DNA of 64,000 nt from Cristatella mucedo (taxonomy: Eukaryota > Bryozoa > Phylactolaemata > Cristatellidae), in the NCBI GenBank assembly GCA_009760855.2, contig WPIO01000065.1, positions 1,512,001 to 1,576,000 on the forward strand, written 5' to 3'. The notes under the pieces were generated by a model. The model was given only the letters and a program-made list of their open reading frames with translations, ran no database searches and had not been told where the DNA came from. Both the position numbers and the translations under genes were made by a program. Shown here piece after piece: positions 1 to 45,533 of this stretch. How positions within the stretch are numbered: the first letter of the stretch is position 1; each line of letters begins with the position of its first letter.

Positions 1-1061
1 CCCGGCATAAGCAGGGATCTGTTGCCTGCACAACAGAATGTGTCGGGAATATTGCCGTGGAAGCTGGAGATCCTGTCATGACACCAATAAGCTTATACCG
101 GCACTTAGCTCAACAATAACATGACTTACCTTTGCTTGTTGTTAGCTTCAACAAGTCTAAAATCATGATCTATTCATCCGATATACCTGCGAGCCTTCAT
201 CAATAGTGATCCAGAATTCAAATCCTACTGGTAGTAGGTTTTTTGCTGATCAATCGACACTCTAACATGGGGGTATCTGCACTGTCAATAAGGCAGTTGA
301 AGCAAGGTAAGAACCAGAAATTTCATCATCGTGGTACAAGTTTGTGCAATGCATTCGAGCCTGACGTTTGGGACTGATTAAAAGCAGGGTAAGCAAATGA
401 TAAATGGCTCCTCGCTTTTGTCGGTCAAACCCAGGAATTCGGCACTGGCAGAACTGCACCTAGTTGCTGAAGGCAGCCCAACCACCCAACAAACCAATTT
501 GCCAGCACACTAAAAGTATCCTTTATACTAGAGGCAAAGACTCACATAAACGCAAAGTTTCGTTACAAGCTTCAAATAAACACTTTGAAAATAATATTGT
601 CAGCGACTTTTACTAGCTCCTATCTTCTCATCGGTAGTATGCCCCTGCACCAAGTGTCCTTAAATCAATAAAAATCATTATGCATATGTGACCATTGCGT
701 AAACTGTCTGGAGCAACGTTGATAAGCATATCGACAACTAAGCACTTGAACAAACGATTCCATGAGCCTGTTTCTCAGAACGAAGATAAGCTATGTGACT
801 GTTTTTCGGCAGCAATAGCAAACACGGATCAGAATGATGACAAAAATACAAACTCATTTTATAAGCGATACAACTAGCATAGCTTCCCAGAAGGTATGAA
901 ATAGGGATTTAATGAAAAGTGTGTCTACAGTGATCCCGACCTCAAGAAAAAAAGACACAAAATATACCGACTCAAATCATTCGACGAAAAAGGTATTTAG
1001 CAACTGGTATCAGTGCCTCAGAGAAAGACCAACGTATTGAGTTGCCATAATCATAGGTTAC

Positions 1062-18287
<17,226 letters not shown>

Positions 18288-18319
18288 TTTCGCCTGTCCA
18301 TCATATAGCCGGAAAGTTC

Positions 18320-19540
18320 TGCGTGCACAAACGAATGCAAAACATCAGCTACAGCTGCTGTGCTGAACAGAAGGGGGCAGCAGCATCAATATGGGCTGGG
18401 CGGCCCTCTAAAGTTCTCTTTCACGCTCATCCATATCTCCAATTCCTTCCACGATGCGATACGCAAAGCGGGCGATTGCCGAGCCACGGGAGCAGTCGGA
18501 GCGACAGGTTAATCAGGCGAACGTTGCGCCCCTTCCCTTCGAGTGCAGGCGAACGGTGCGTGCTTGGTGTCCTTTGCCTGATGCCAGCTGACGCCGAGAG
18601 ACAGAAGTTCGCGCAGGGCTAGAAGAGATGCCCAAAGAAAACACTTGGCACACGCGCACACATTTTTAGACTGCGTCCGCAGACGAGAGTCTAAATAAAC
18701 GTGACCGGTAAGCGAACGCTGGTCCTGCCCAGACCGGAGCTCAGCAACCCAGCCTTTCCTCAGCTGCCAACGGACAGTTGCTTTCGAGCCATCGTTCGCT
18801 CCGTACTAATCCTGCCAGCCCAGACGTTAATCCTCCCTATCTCTTATTAGTCAGCAAACAAAATACAGCAGCCAATCAATTGAATAGTCGTCGTGTGCGA
18901 GTCCCCGCTCTCCAAGGGAGGCGTTAGGTTAGATTTTCAGGCGCGTGCGGATAGCAGCATCGGCGCGAATGCGGCAAGTATGCAAGGCTGTCGGTTGGAC
19001 CAAATTTCAAGGCGATACCTCCGCCAGCGACACCCCTGCGCCGAGGAGGACGCACTGGAAGGATTGGGGCAGAGCAAGAGCAACCGAGTCGCCGCAGACG
19101 CCACGAGGCCACGCGATTCGCAGGCGAAAGCGCTCATACCCACCTAAATTAATCTAAGTGAACCGCGTCTCCGTAATTAACAGAGCACTCTTGCGACAGG
19201 TATTATCTCGTACGGGAACCCGGCGGCGTCCTCTGGCGCTCAGCCATAGCGACGAGTCCCCAGACACCGCAATGCGGCGCATGCGCGTATTTAAATTTCC
19301 CGCACGTCATCCGGCACTCGTTTCCTCTGGCCAGACGGCCGGAGGCTGCCGCAGGGTCGCTCGCCCGTCAGGGCAAGCCGCGAATGAAAAAATAAGAGCA
19401 AAAGCACGCTCTAGCCCAGATCTTTCTATTCCGGAAGCGTGCGCTTGGCACTTAAAGCGCGCGGGACGAGATTCTCTCTGTCGCTTCAGACGAGAGAAAG
19501 CGCATCGACTGCCCGCCGGGCTCACGCGGAGCCGCACAAG
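18320..19540 (-). promoter_or_regulatory. GC-rich upstream region of the coiled-coil gene
   Basis: About 1.2 kb, increasingly G+C/CpG-rich toward 18.9-19.5 kb, lying upstream of the first coding exon. It probably holds the promoter and any non-coding first exon; no defined element such as a TATA box could be assigned. Confidence 0.35.
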
Positions 19541-19542
19541 GA

Positions 19543-19625
19543 TAGCGATAATAATAATAATAATGAATTTGTTTATCGCAATCAGAGAACGAAATCTCTT
19601 TAAAGGTACTTCAAATATTCGACTG
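19543..19625 (-). mobile_element. LINE 3'-end fragment
   Basis: A short (ATT)n tail on the minus strand joined to the conserved pattern of the LINE 3' terminus (CAGAGAACGAAATCTCTTTA on the plus strand). Confidence 0.5.
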
Positions 19626-20520
19626 GCTGCTCACTTGCTTGCACGGGTTGAGTACCTACGTGCTTACGTTGAGTGCCTTCGAAAGCTGGCGGCGATCTCC
19701 CGCCGCTGCGTGAATGCCAGAGAACTTTCGCGTCGTTGCATCGAGCAAAGCAAATGACCCAACGCGTATACAGCTTAATAATATGAATTCTAACAGCACG
19801 AATTCTCATTTGGCGACAGATCGAACATTTAGCCGCACATTAGACTCCTAAGTAATCTGAGCAAAGTGTTTGAGTTGGTGCTGGCCTCCGAAAAAATTAT
19901 TTATGGGAAGATATATAGTCATTGTATTGTTAACGATATATTGTATCCGGGTACCGTAAAAATATCAATATATACTAATATCCAGATGAACACTGCCAAT
20001 ATTATTGCAATACCTATGGGGCAGTTTGTAACCGCGTGGAGATGGTTCGTCCCCCGGCTCTCTACTTGTGGACTGTGCGGTGCAGTGCTGCAGTGCGGTT
20101 AAAACACAAGAGGCCCCAAGTGGGCGCCGAAAGTGACAGTTTGTTGGGGGCCTGTTAGTAGTGGTTACGCGCCGGCGCAAGCGCTTTACGCGGCGCATAC
20201 CGGACCGACGGAGTTAACTGCAAGAGCTCCCGAAGCCCGTGTATAATAAACTATCCTATGCGCGCGTCGCTAGCGATTGTCCCCACCCCGAATGTGGACC
20301 GCTACAGCACCCCAAGATACGAGCAGCTAACTGAGTAGCCGGCAGAACACAACTTCGCAGCCTAAGTTGCGCTTAGCTGTTCGTCGCCGTGGGTTCGTCT
20401 CTCGTGCTCTCGAAGCGTAGTCTCGCATCGACCATGAAAGCTGCAGCCTCGAGCTCTCTCAGTCGTCCATCTCTCTCCTCTAAACTCCTGACCTCGCGCG
20501 TAGCTGCTATTTCTACTTGA

Positions 20521-20770
20521 GCACATTGGTCGGTGCATATCCTGACCGCATCGTCTGCACCAGGCTTCATTCTAACTTTAGTGGGTGGACCAGGAGCAGG
20601 GCCTGTACTAGGTGTCCTAGGCGAACCCGCTAAGGCAAGCACATTAGTCGGTCCAGCTCCTAACCGCATCGCCCCGCACAAAGCTCCATTCTAACCTGAA
20701 CTAGGTGGATCAGGAGCTGGGTCTGTACTAGGTGCCCTAGTCGAACCCACTAAGGCAAGGGCTCCCATCG
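20521..20770. repeat. Two-copy tandem duplication, unit about 120 bp
   Basis: 20521-20640 and 20639-20765 are diverged direct copies sharing blocks such as GTACTAGGTG(T/C)CCTAG and CGAACCC(G/A)CTAAGGCAAG. No gene was recognised across it. Confidence 0.6.
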
Positions 20771-21204
20771 CGGCTAAGCTGAGAGCTGCACCAGTACATT
20801 TGTATGGCCAGGCTTGGAAGTCGGACCTTTTCTGCGAGTGTAAGAGTAGCGATTTGTGAGTATTGAGTGTTGAGGCAGCTGAAGGCGAGAGAAGGCCTGG
20901 GTGACTGCCTCATTAGTCAATCGGCTGAGCGCGGGTGCCCTGGGAAACGGATAGGTGCCGTAATGGACAGCTGCTCCAAAACCGGAAATTAGAATATCTC
21001 TTGTGAAGCACTAGAGGACTGGTACTGCATTAGAGACTGGTGGTGCGGTGGAAAGATGTATGGCGTTGCGGCAAAGCTCTTGCCATACATAGCCGGCAGA
21101 TTAGCAAAGGCCGTGCTTTCACTTGTCTCATCCGAGTGGCCGTTACATAGCCTCGTGCTAGATAAGAAGGCAGTTAAGGAAGGCATGTATTATTATTGCG
21201 CTGT

Positions 21205-21480
21205 TGTAATGCTTTGTTTTGTTGTTGCCCCATTTGATCTTGAGATGAAGGGGGATGTGGCTATTTTGAGATTATGACACTGTCGTTGGCTTATGGCCTG
21301 CTGTGATTTAGGACAGTGGTATAAAAGTCACGGTGGAGTCAGTTCGAGGAAGCCGGGCGGGCGGTCGCATACTGGCCCGCTGCGGCGTCCTTGTGAATAA
21401 ACATCTTTGAGCCCGCTTCGGTGTTCTGTGCGGTATCGCATACCTGGCGCGTAGAGAATGTCAAACTACAGACCGTACAA
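21205..21480 (+). mobile_element. LTR-like segment with TATA box and poly(A) signal
   Basis: TATAAAAG at about 21320 and AATAAA at 21396 are spaced like the U3-R-U5 of an LTR, within a stretch unlike its flanks. Ends and target duplication could not be defined. Confidence 0.35.
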
Positions 21481-21659
21481 TAACAAAACTATTGTTCCAA
21501 GGTCTGAGCTGGCTGGGAGATAAATGAACCATAGGTGAGCGGACAGCATAAATCAGCGGGTTATGATCGCTGTATGAGCTTCAACATTCCCAGCGGTATC
21601 TCGAGCCGCGACCGGAGGCCCCACTCATTTTATATTACCATCCTATTGTCTCAAACCGC

Positions 21660-24600
21660 TTGGCAGGATCTGCCTCAAGCAATGCTTTGAACCTTTTTAA
21701 CTTGGTGGTCATCAGGCCTGCAATAACTTCGGCAGCCCAACTTAACACTTGTATTTGGAATCCTCACTCAATGTGCAATAAACTCCTACTAATAAGGGTC
21801 ATTTTATCTAAAGAAAAAAGGTCTCGACCGCCAGGCCGTAACCGAGATCTGGCTAAAATTGGCTACATGTGCAACAATTAGCGACGCAACTCCGACTAGC
21901 TTCTCATTCTTTCACACGCCTAGATCAATGACAACTCAAGGTGGAGCCATCATTATTACGCGCTCGTCCTTCAATTTTAAGCCGTTTGCAGTCCTCTCGA
22001 AGCAGTCTTTCGAATCTATTGTTTTGAGTTCACTCGACAGCAAGCCACCTACGGCGGTGGTAATCTATTGCCCCCAGGTACCAAGTCCTTTATTTCAGAT
22101 TTCTCCGATTTCGTTTAGATTCTGTGTGCAAGAAGTAGATCTTTCCTCGTTAAGGGTAATTTCAACATTACTTTGACAACATATCTGACGCCTTCAGCAA
22201 CGAATGCCATGCACTGACCCATTTTCTCTTGTGGCTCATGTGTATGGCACTACTCACATCAAGGGTCACCAACTAGATCAAATTTTCTCCTACTACTGCA
22301 TGACATCACCATCATTTGTATCTCCGTCTGTAGCTCCACAAAGTCATAAAGACCACGTGGGTGTTACGCAGGAGAGTTTTGAATAGCGCACTCACAGCCT
22401 AAGCGACTTTCGGTCACGACGACATCGCCTATTATTCCAAATTCTGTGCATCTGAGCACATGCAGATCTCATTCAGTCTACAGTGCCCTCCTCCTCATCT
22501 TTAGCCAGTTGTGAATCGTAAAACCTCAAGTCCCTTGATATAGATTATGTCAGCGCGAGAATATCTTCTTTGCCCCTGCTGTCCAATCCCCCTTCCGACG
22601 TGTAATCATTAATAGACTGCTGCAACATGACACAAGCTGACAAGGTCTACGAGATGCACCTCTGACTACTCAAACTGTGAGCCCTCGCCCAGGAGGCCTT
22701 TGATTTACCACAGACGTCAAACTAACTAGGCCTACTAAGTGCAAGCTTGAAAAAGCATACATAAGATCAGGACTGACACCCTATTGTTAGGCATACAAAG
22801 ACTACTGTAGATCGTACCAATCGATCCTTGCAAAGGTAAAGTCTAGCTTGTATTAAAGCATTGCTGGATCACAGATGCACAATAAAAAATGCTGACGTTT
22901 ACGATCGACCATCTCCTTAACCACTCCCAGGCTATTTCCTCACACAGTGATCCTTGTGATGACCTATCACTCTTCTAGTTTCTTTGTCAGCAAAATGGAC
23001 AAGATCAGGGAGTCCATTCTCTGTGGCAGCCTACCCGTTAGAACTTTGTCCGATTCCGTGCAGCTTTTAAATGTCAACATTCGAGAAGACCACTAGTTAC
23101 CTCGTCCTGAAGTTTGTATCCTAATCAAAGAAGACAACTAGTCTTCTAGGCCCTATTCCGAATGTCCTGCTTTGACGTTGCATAGATCTACAGCTGCCAT
23201 GCATATTAACATAATAGATATGTCACTAGTCTCAGGTCATGTTCGGGCACTTTTCAAAAAGGCTGTAGTCAGGCCACTACTCAAGAAAGCACCAAACCTC
23301 AAGACCAAGAGAACCTGAGCATGTTCTACCCAGTCTCCCTTTTATCCTTCCTATCAAAGACACTGGAACAAGTCGTGGCAGAACAGCTGAATTCATATAT
23401 TGAAACTTCAAACCTAACTAGTGAGTTCCAGTCTGGCTTTAGAGCTAATTACTCCACCAAGTCAGCATTGCTTCGGGTGTACTAACTACCTTCTCAGGAA
23501 TGCAGACTTATATAGAGACTCTGAGTTGTTTTGCTTGATCTCTCGACGGCTTTTGATAATATCGATCACAAAGTCCTTCTCGAGCACCTCTCATCTCACC
23601 TGGGCATCACTGGTTCTGCGCTGCAATGGTTCAAGTCCTATCTGTGGGCGACTCCAGAATATTGATGCGCAGGGACAAAGATCATCCGAGGAACCACTGA
23701 CGTATGGGGTATCTCAGAGCTCTGTGCTCGGTCCTGTTCTTTTCACCGTTTATACTCTCCCTCTTGCCGATGTGATTGCCAAGCACAATGTAAGCTTTCA
23801 CTTCTATGCAGATGACACCCTTTTGTACCTTGGCTTTGATATCTCCCAGCCTTCGAGCACCTCGAATTCTCTCAACTCACTTTCATCATGTATTGATGAC
23901 ATTCATAGATGAATGTCAGCAAACTTTCGTTAATTGAATGATGATTAAAGCCAACCTACTAGTTAAGGCAAATCAAGTATGATTCAGAAATTGGAAAATC
24001 TAACGCTCAAAATCGGCTGTGCGGGTATATCTCCTGTTGAATCTGTACGAAATCTAGGCGTCCTGTTCTAAAGTGACCTTTCATCAGACGACCACATCAG
24101 CTCCACAGTCTAGTCTGCCTACTTTCAGCTCAATAACATGGCTAAATTCGGGCTTGTTTAGACAGAGATTGTACACTAAATGGGTCCATGCAGTTGTGAC
24201 ATCTGATCACGACTTCTGTAACTCACTGATTGCTGGTCCACCGGCCTGTGCATTCAGGCGCTTACAGCTAGTGAAAAACTCTGCAGCTAGGCTTGTCTGT
24301 CGTAAGCATCGCAGTTTCCATATCACATCACTTCTTGCCAACATGTACTGGCTCCAGGTCAAGTAACGCATCGACTTCAAGGTTTTGTCACTCAAATTTG
24401 GCTCAAGCCTACCTATCAGACCTACTCCCTCACCAGGCTAAGCGTCGTACCACATGGTTTTCTGAATCTAATCTTTGAGCTGGGCATCAAATCAACCGCA
24501 AATCCTTTGGAGACCGTGCCTTTAGTTCATATGCCCTCAAAGCCTGGAACTCACTTCTGACTGGCGTCACGACATCCCCTGACTTGACTACGTCTAAAAA

Positions 24601-24885
24601 GAAGCTACAAAAGCACCTATTTATCACAGCATTTAGTGGGTCCTTGTGATTCGTCCTTTGTGTGCTCATGCATGCTGACATTGTGCATGCTGCCACTAGC
24701 CATATTTGCATGCTGACCCTTTGCATGTCACCTCTAACCATGTTATACTAGTTGTCATTGAGTATGCTGCCACTAACCATTCGAGCATACTTTCTTTACA
24801 GTATATGTAAGTTGCCTAGACAGAGATTGAGTTCTCTGAGGGCGCTAAATGAAAGTATTATTATTGTTAATATTAAATCAATTCA
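21660..24885 (+). mobile_element. Long degenerate L2/CR1-like LINE
   Basis: In order: endonuclease-like segments (CIWNPHSMCNKL; TQGGAIIITRSSFNFKPFAV), reverse transcriptase (SVLGPVLFTVYTLPL, HNVSFHFYADDTLLYLGF), the C-terminal block (SAARLVCRKHRSFHI; FGDRAFSSYALKAWNSLL) and the conserved 3' terminus with an ATT-rich tail near 24880. Many frameshifts and stops; inactive. It is the most complete copy in the window and carries an inserted ~90-bp repeat at 22316-22420. Confidence 0.85.
22316..22420 (-). repeat. Dispersed ~90-bp repeat, copy 2, inside a LINE
   Basis: Inverted relative to copy 1 at 9165-9268. It interrupts the endonuclease part of the LINE, so it appears to have moved or been inserted after that LINE copy. 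Confidence 0.65.
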
Positions 24886-24889
24886 AAAC

Positions 24890-25410
24890 GAAATGGCATA
24901 CTGCCTTATAAGCAGAAGCTGTAGGCGATCAACAGTGGAATAGCGGCTTCCGATTTTGTTCTAAGCCCGAGAGAAAAAGGCCAGAGCTCTCCACTAGCCT
25001 TCATGTAGCTTCGGCAAGGACAGCAACTAAGGAGTGCACAGAGGCGTCTAACACGAGCGAAGTGGGGGCATCGTCAATCGGCGATCAGAGTAGCATAAGC
25101 CAGGCCGGCCTTGATGGCATCAAAAGCCATTGACACGTCTTCGGTCCGCAGCAGTCTGTAAGTTCCCTTTCGAGATTTGACAAGCTCGAAGGGGGCGGAG
25201 CACGTCAGCGAAGTGGTGCGAGAAGCGACGCCAAGTAGTTTACCACGCCCTGGAAAGTAAGGAGTCGAACGGACGTGGGTCGCAGGAAGGCGCGACTGCT
25301 CCCCCCACTGTAAATCAATTACCGACAGTACCTCCTGACTACCCCACGTCCCATCAATCACTATCACCATCAGCAGCACATCCCACCGGCATACCGCATT
25401 GAGCGGCACA
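24890..25410 (-). mobile_element. Ty3/gypsy-type pol remnant (RNase H region)
   Basis: Frames on the minus strand contain an AFDAIKAGLAYATLIA block followed, after a stop and frame changes, by a PTSLVLDAS-type RNase H start and a later WPFFSRA segment, as in LTR-retrotransposon pol. It is heavily broken and abuts the 3' end of the LINE. Confidence 0.5.
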
Positions 25411-25449
25411 GCCCACTCGATCCTGGGCGGTACTGACGTTTTAGCGAAA

Positions 25450-26520
25450 CCGCAGTAAGCATTTATCGGGTTTATCTTGGAAAAATACTCCTCCCAGCTA
25501 AAGTCACCATCAAGTCTTCGATGCAGGGGAGGGGGTAGCTGATATTGCCGTGTTCTAAGGGGTCTGGTAATCCTCGCAGGGTTCCTTCAAACTAGTTGTT
25601 CCTCGTTATTGTTAAGCTACTTATCAGTGGCTTGAATGAATGATTTGTAGGTGCTGACTTGCCTATTTGGCATCGATTGTTTGTGCATAGACATATGCAT
25701 TTAACGTCTGGATCGCTAGATTGAGTTAGACGGATCATTATGGTCATTATGGTATGGTCATTAGTGCATTTGTTAGGGCTATCTATCTGTAATCCTTAGC
25801 TGGCTTCATATGCAGGAATCGCGTTTATTCACTAAATTATTTGCTATGGTGGCTGGTGCGTTTAAAAAAAATTAATCGTTTTTATGTGCTTCCTTAGTTA
25901 ATAGTCGGCTATTGCATTGTTTATTTTTACGGACATCTTTGGGTAATCGTCGTCAATGTGCCAGAGTCTGCTCCCTTTGATGTTAGTGAGCGCTTGGCTG
26001 CCTTCCCACAGGCGACCGCGGTTCGAGTTGCCGTTCGAGCATGCGATTGACGGCATTGGCTTTGAGCGCGCTCAAGGTTTTTTAAAGTTGGAATTAAAAC
26101 GACGCTTTCCGAGAAATTATGAAAACTTTAAAAACAGTATTTAAAGGGGGACCTGGGGCAAGGAGTGGAGTTTTGGGGTGTGAAAGCCTACCGAGGTTCC
26201 GAAAATTCTAAAAAAGAATGTTGACACATTTTCGGTTACTGTGAAGAGAGTTTTTAGAAAGGTCTCGAGAATTCCTAAAGTTACAAAGGAAGGTCTCTTC
26301 CGAGGATACGCAAGTAGCTGTGAATCATCCGAGATGGCTAGCTCTCCGCGCTTACGGCCTGAGCGCGTGGTCATTTTCATGACTAAAATTATTACATGAT
26401 ATGCGTACATGTCTGCAATTGACAGTCATTTGATATTTCACCTCTTCTACTCGAATACAGTGGCCTCTTGTTATTGCGAAGCACAGGAAGTCGTAGCTTC
26501 CACTTGTCAGATGCAAGGAG
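25450..26520. other. Intergenic stretch, nothing recognised
   Basis: AT-rich sequence without convincing exon, RNA or repeat signature. Short open frames have no coding character. Confidence 0.5.
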
Positions 26521-26529
26521 GTCAGTTCA

Positions 26530-26665
26530 TAATTTGGCCCAGCGGTTAACGAGCTCGCCCCGACCAAAGTCTGGCTGAAGTCGTGGGCTCGAGCCCCGGG
26601 TTGTGGAGCGCCTGAATAGAGGTCGAGTCTCTTAGGGGGGCTATACAAATGAATTATGTTTTTAT
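26530..26665 (+). mobile_element. tRNA-derived SINE with LINE-like tail, family B
   Basis: TGGCCCAGCGGTTAACGAGC and the B-box-like GGGCTCGAGCCCCG are followed by GAGCGCCTGAATAGAG and CTATACAAATGAATTATG, matching the LINE 3' terminus. Second copy of the family at 14996-15127. Confidence 0.75.
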
Positions 26666-27579
26666 TTGTCATTGGTAGCTGTCAAGAAAATGCAAACAGC
26701 AGGCCTTAATCGTCAAGGATCTTACACAAACTGTTCTGGTTTGAGCGAAAAATTTAGTCACATGTTGGATGTCGTAGTATCTACGAGAACTAAGTGTCTG
26801 AATGTCGATCACTCTGGTATTTTTTTATTTTTTGGCAGGCTTACCGCTCAGGCGTCGCAGAATTCAGATAGACCCGAAGGTTTCGTGGTGCTGGTCGAAT
26901 TAGATTTTGGTTATTCACGTATCATGATGTACCACGACGTCTTTTGAATCATCTTCTATTAGGAGTGCATCTTGGATATGCGTCGCGTTCCCATATCCAT
27001 ACGGCGGACACCTACTGTGGACATTGCCAGCTGCAGGCCAAAGTCGAACGGAAGCGAAATCAGTCGCTCGAGCTCACTGGACAACGGCCTACTGAAACGC
27101 TCGATCCTTTCTTCAATATCCCTCCTTCAAGTGTCACGGTAACCCGACTGACAGCCATGTCAACGAAAATTAGGAATATTGTTATAGCCCATCATATACC
27201 AGTAGAAAGGTGTCAGCTCATTGGAGCATCGTGGGAAAGGACCGTCGTGGGTAATCTTGAGCTGTAGCTCTATTGCTGGCTCCTCCGAACACGTGCATAG
27301 GAGGGGACTGGCTGGAGGCAACTCCCTTAAGCAGGGTGGACGGGATGCGCCACCTGACATGATTGATAGGTTCAGGTGGGGTCAAGTTTCAGTCCCCCCA
27401 TTAAATAACTCCTGGCTCTACCCCCCCCCGGCCTTTGAACAAACCCATGGGGCAGCCTGTTCAGCTGGTTCTGTACCAGCAAAAGCTTATTCGTAGGCAG
27501 CCTCCTCGAAGACGACGTCAAGAATTCGTCATTCAGAGGTTGATGTCCCCAAAAACTCGAAAGCCTTACTCTTAAAACC

Positions 27580-29350
27580 TTTATTTTCCCTACCATTGCC
27601 GTCGATCGCCATGCATTGCTCGAGATTGAACGAATGCAATGGGTTGAAATTATGTGCTCGCACCGTGAGACGTTAACTCGCAACGTGAGACGTAAAATCA
27701 GAATTAAAGCTTCGCACAGCCAATTTCTTGTCGATTTGCCACGGATTGCTTATTGGCCAAGGCCATTGCTGTCGATTGCCATACATTGCCCTCGATTGTA
27801 CGCGGCGGTTTTTTGAAAGGATGTGGATGCACTTTAAATACGCAAGAAAAGTCGCCCACCAGCTTTCTGTTCATTTGTAACATGCCGTTATCGATTGCCG
27901 TATTTTCCCGAGCCATTGTTGCCGATTGCCAAGCGTTGTCCAAGATTGAACTCACACAATGGGTTGAAATTATGCTCGAGCAAAAGTGAGATGTTAAGTG
28001 GAATGAGCATTGAAGCTTCGCACAGCCAATCTCTCCTCGATTTCTCACGGATTGGAGAATTGGCCCCTGCTATTGCTGCCGATTGCCGTGCATTCCCATC
28101 AATTAGCGAGCAAGATGGCTTTGAAAATTCAATGGTTTCACTTTGAGAGCAGTAAAATATTATATGCGACGACAATACGAGCTTTTCGGAGTCGATTTGT
28201 GGCCGATTTACCACGGATTGTGGTCGATTGCAGCTCCGAACCGAGCTATTGCCATGGATTGCCCGAGTATGTACATCCGGAATTAGTTAGCATCATGCCG
28301 TTGCACCTTGAACTTAGTGTGTGTTGCAATATGTATTCAAAAATTGGAGCATTAAGAAACCTATTTCGGGACATTTTGCATGGCAGTGGATTTCGGTATT
28401 GGCCCGAGCCACGGCAGTGCATTGCGTCAGAATGCCAAGGCAATTATAATGAAATTGAGTACACTATAATAGAGGAGTAGAGCAATGTAAAATCTCAATA
28501 AAGTTTCTAGTGTACGTTTTCTGGTCGTTCTGTGGCAGATGACAGTGGATTGCGGTATGGAACTGAGGTGTTGCAGGCGATTTCGATCGCGTGCATGCTC
28601 AATCTCGGTTCGAAATTTTTCGGTGGCACTTTGAACTGGGTCTAGTGCTTATATGCAATATACATCAGACCTTAGCGTTGAGGATTAGAGGATGATTTGC
28701 AGTGGATTACTGTATTTGCCCAGGCCATTTCGGGCGATTGCCGTGCATTGCCAGAGTGCACGGATGTGCAATGGCTTGAATTTACATGGGTGTGCACTCG
28801 GGGCAGTGCTTTGATATGCAATACAAACTGGAGCTCGGCACTTTGGCTGGGGCCAAAGTTGTTGTCAATTGGCATGAGAACTCTCGTGTCCATGCAAGTG
28901 AAATTATGTGAGTAGACTTATCACCGAGTGTACTGCCATATGCAATAAGAAAAGAAGCTTCTTGCATAGCACTTCTTTTGCTCTTCGATAGAATGCCGTG
29001 GATTTTGTGCGTTATTGGCCCGGGCAGCTCCAATCTATTTTAGCGGACTTTGTGAGGAGAACATGTGAGCAGAATGGCGGGAAATTTTGTGACTGCCCTT
29101 GTAAAACAGCTGTTTTATATTCCACACTGGTTGGAGCTTAGTGCCGAAGATTAGATTTGTGATGGCTTAAAGCAGATTGCTGTATAGGCCTTCATATTTG
29201 CAGCCCATTTGCCTGAGCTCGCGTGAGCACAATATAATGAAATTTGGTGGGTAGATAAAATCGACGGTGTACTACAATATCCACCAAAAATTTGAGTTCG
29301 GCACCGATATCCTGTCGATTTTTAGCTTATTTAGTGTGGATTGCGGTAAT
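27580..29350. repeat. Diverged satellite-like tandem array, period near 160 bp
   Basis: A recurring core (a GTGGATT/ACGGATTG-like motif, then TATTGGCCCGAGCCATTG-like sequence and a CGATTGCC(G/A)TGCATTGCC-like block) appears at about 27580, 27741, 27893, 28048, 28212, 28386, 28545, 28702, 28861, 28999, 29173 and 29336, spacings 138-174. Early units also show a two-unit higher-order similarity of about 304 bp (27711 versus 28015). Open frames through it are by-products. Confidence 0.75.
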
Positions 29351-29550
29351 TCGTCGAACCCTATTCTGCCTTCGTTTACTCACTACCTGCGGCATTAACT
29401 ATTCACAGCATGTGCTTCAAACGAAGAGTATCTACATTCTAAAATGAAAAAATCTGAGAAATAGGCTACATTACGACAGGCAGTCGCAGATCTGACTTAA
29501 CTAGCAGTGCAAGCTGCAGACAAACAAAATTGGGGTGGTTGTGCATTCCC

Positions 29551-29556
29551 TTTATT
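29551..29556 (-). promoter_or_regulatory. Possible poly(A) signal of the POSH gene
   Basis: AATAAA on the minus strand about 210 nt after the POSH stop codon, with no closer canonical hexamer noticed. This would give a short 3' UTR that ends before the tandem array at 27.6-29.35 kb. Confidence 0.45.
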
Positions 29557-29765
29557 TGAACCAACAGCAAAAATGTGCTAGTTCCGGACAAAGGGCTGTC
29601 CCAACTATAGACCACTTAAGAACTAGGTTAAAAAAATAGCTAAAAGCAGCAGGCAAAAGCACTGAGGATCGTAGCAATTGTGCTTTTAACGGTATGAGAG
29701 ATGCTGACAGCCTCAGCATGAAGCTGCACGGCGAGTGAACACAAACAAGCTCCGTGGCAGCGAGT

Positions 29766-45533
<15,768 letters not shown>

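Noticed and set aside
23421-23912. Functional reverse-transcriptase gene
   Set aside because: Stops and frameshifts break the LINE; only fragments of the domain remain.
27580-29350. CRISPR-like array
   Set aside because: Units are diverged, about 160 bp, with no constant short repeat or unique spacers, in animal DNA.
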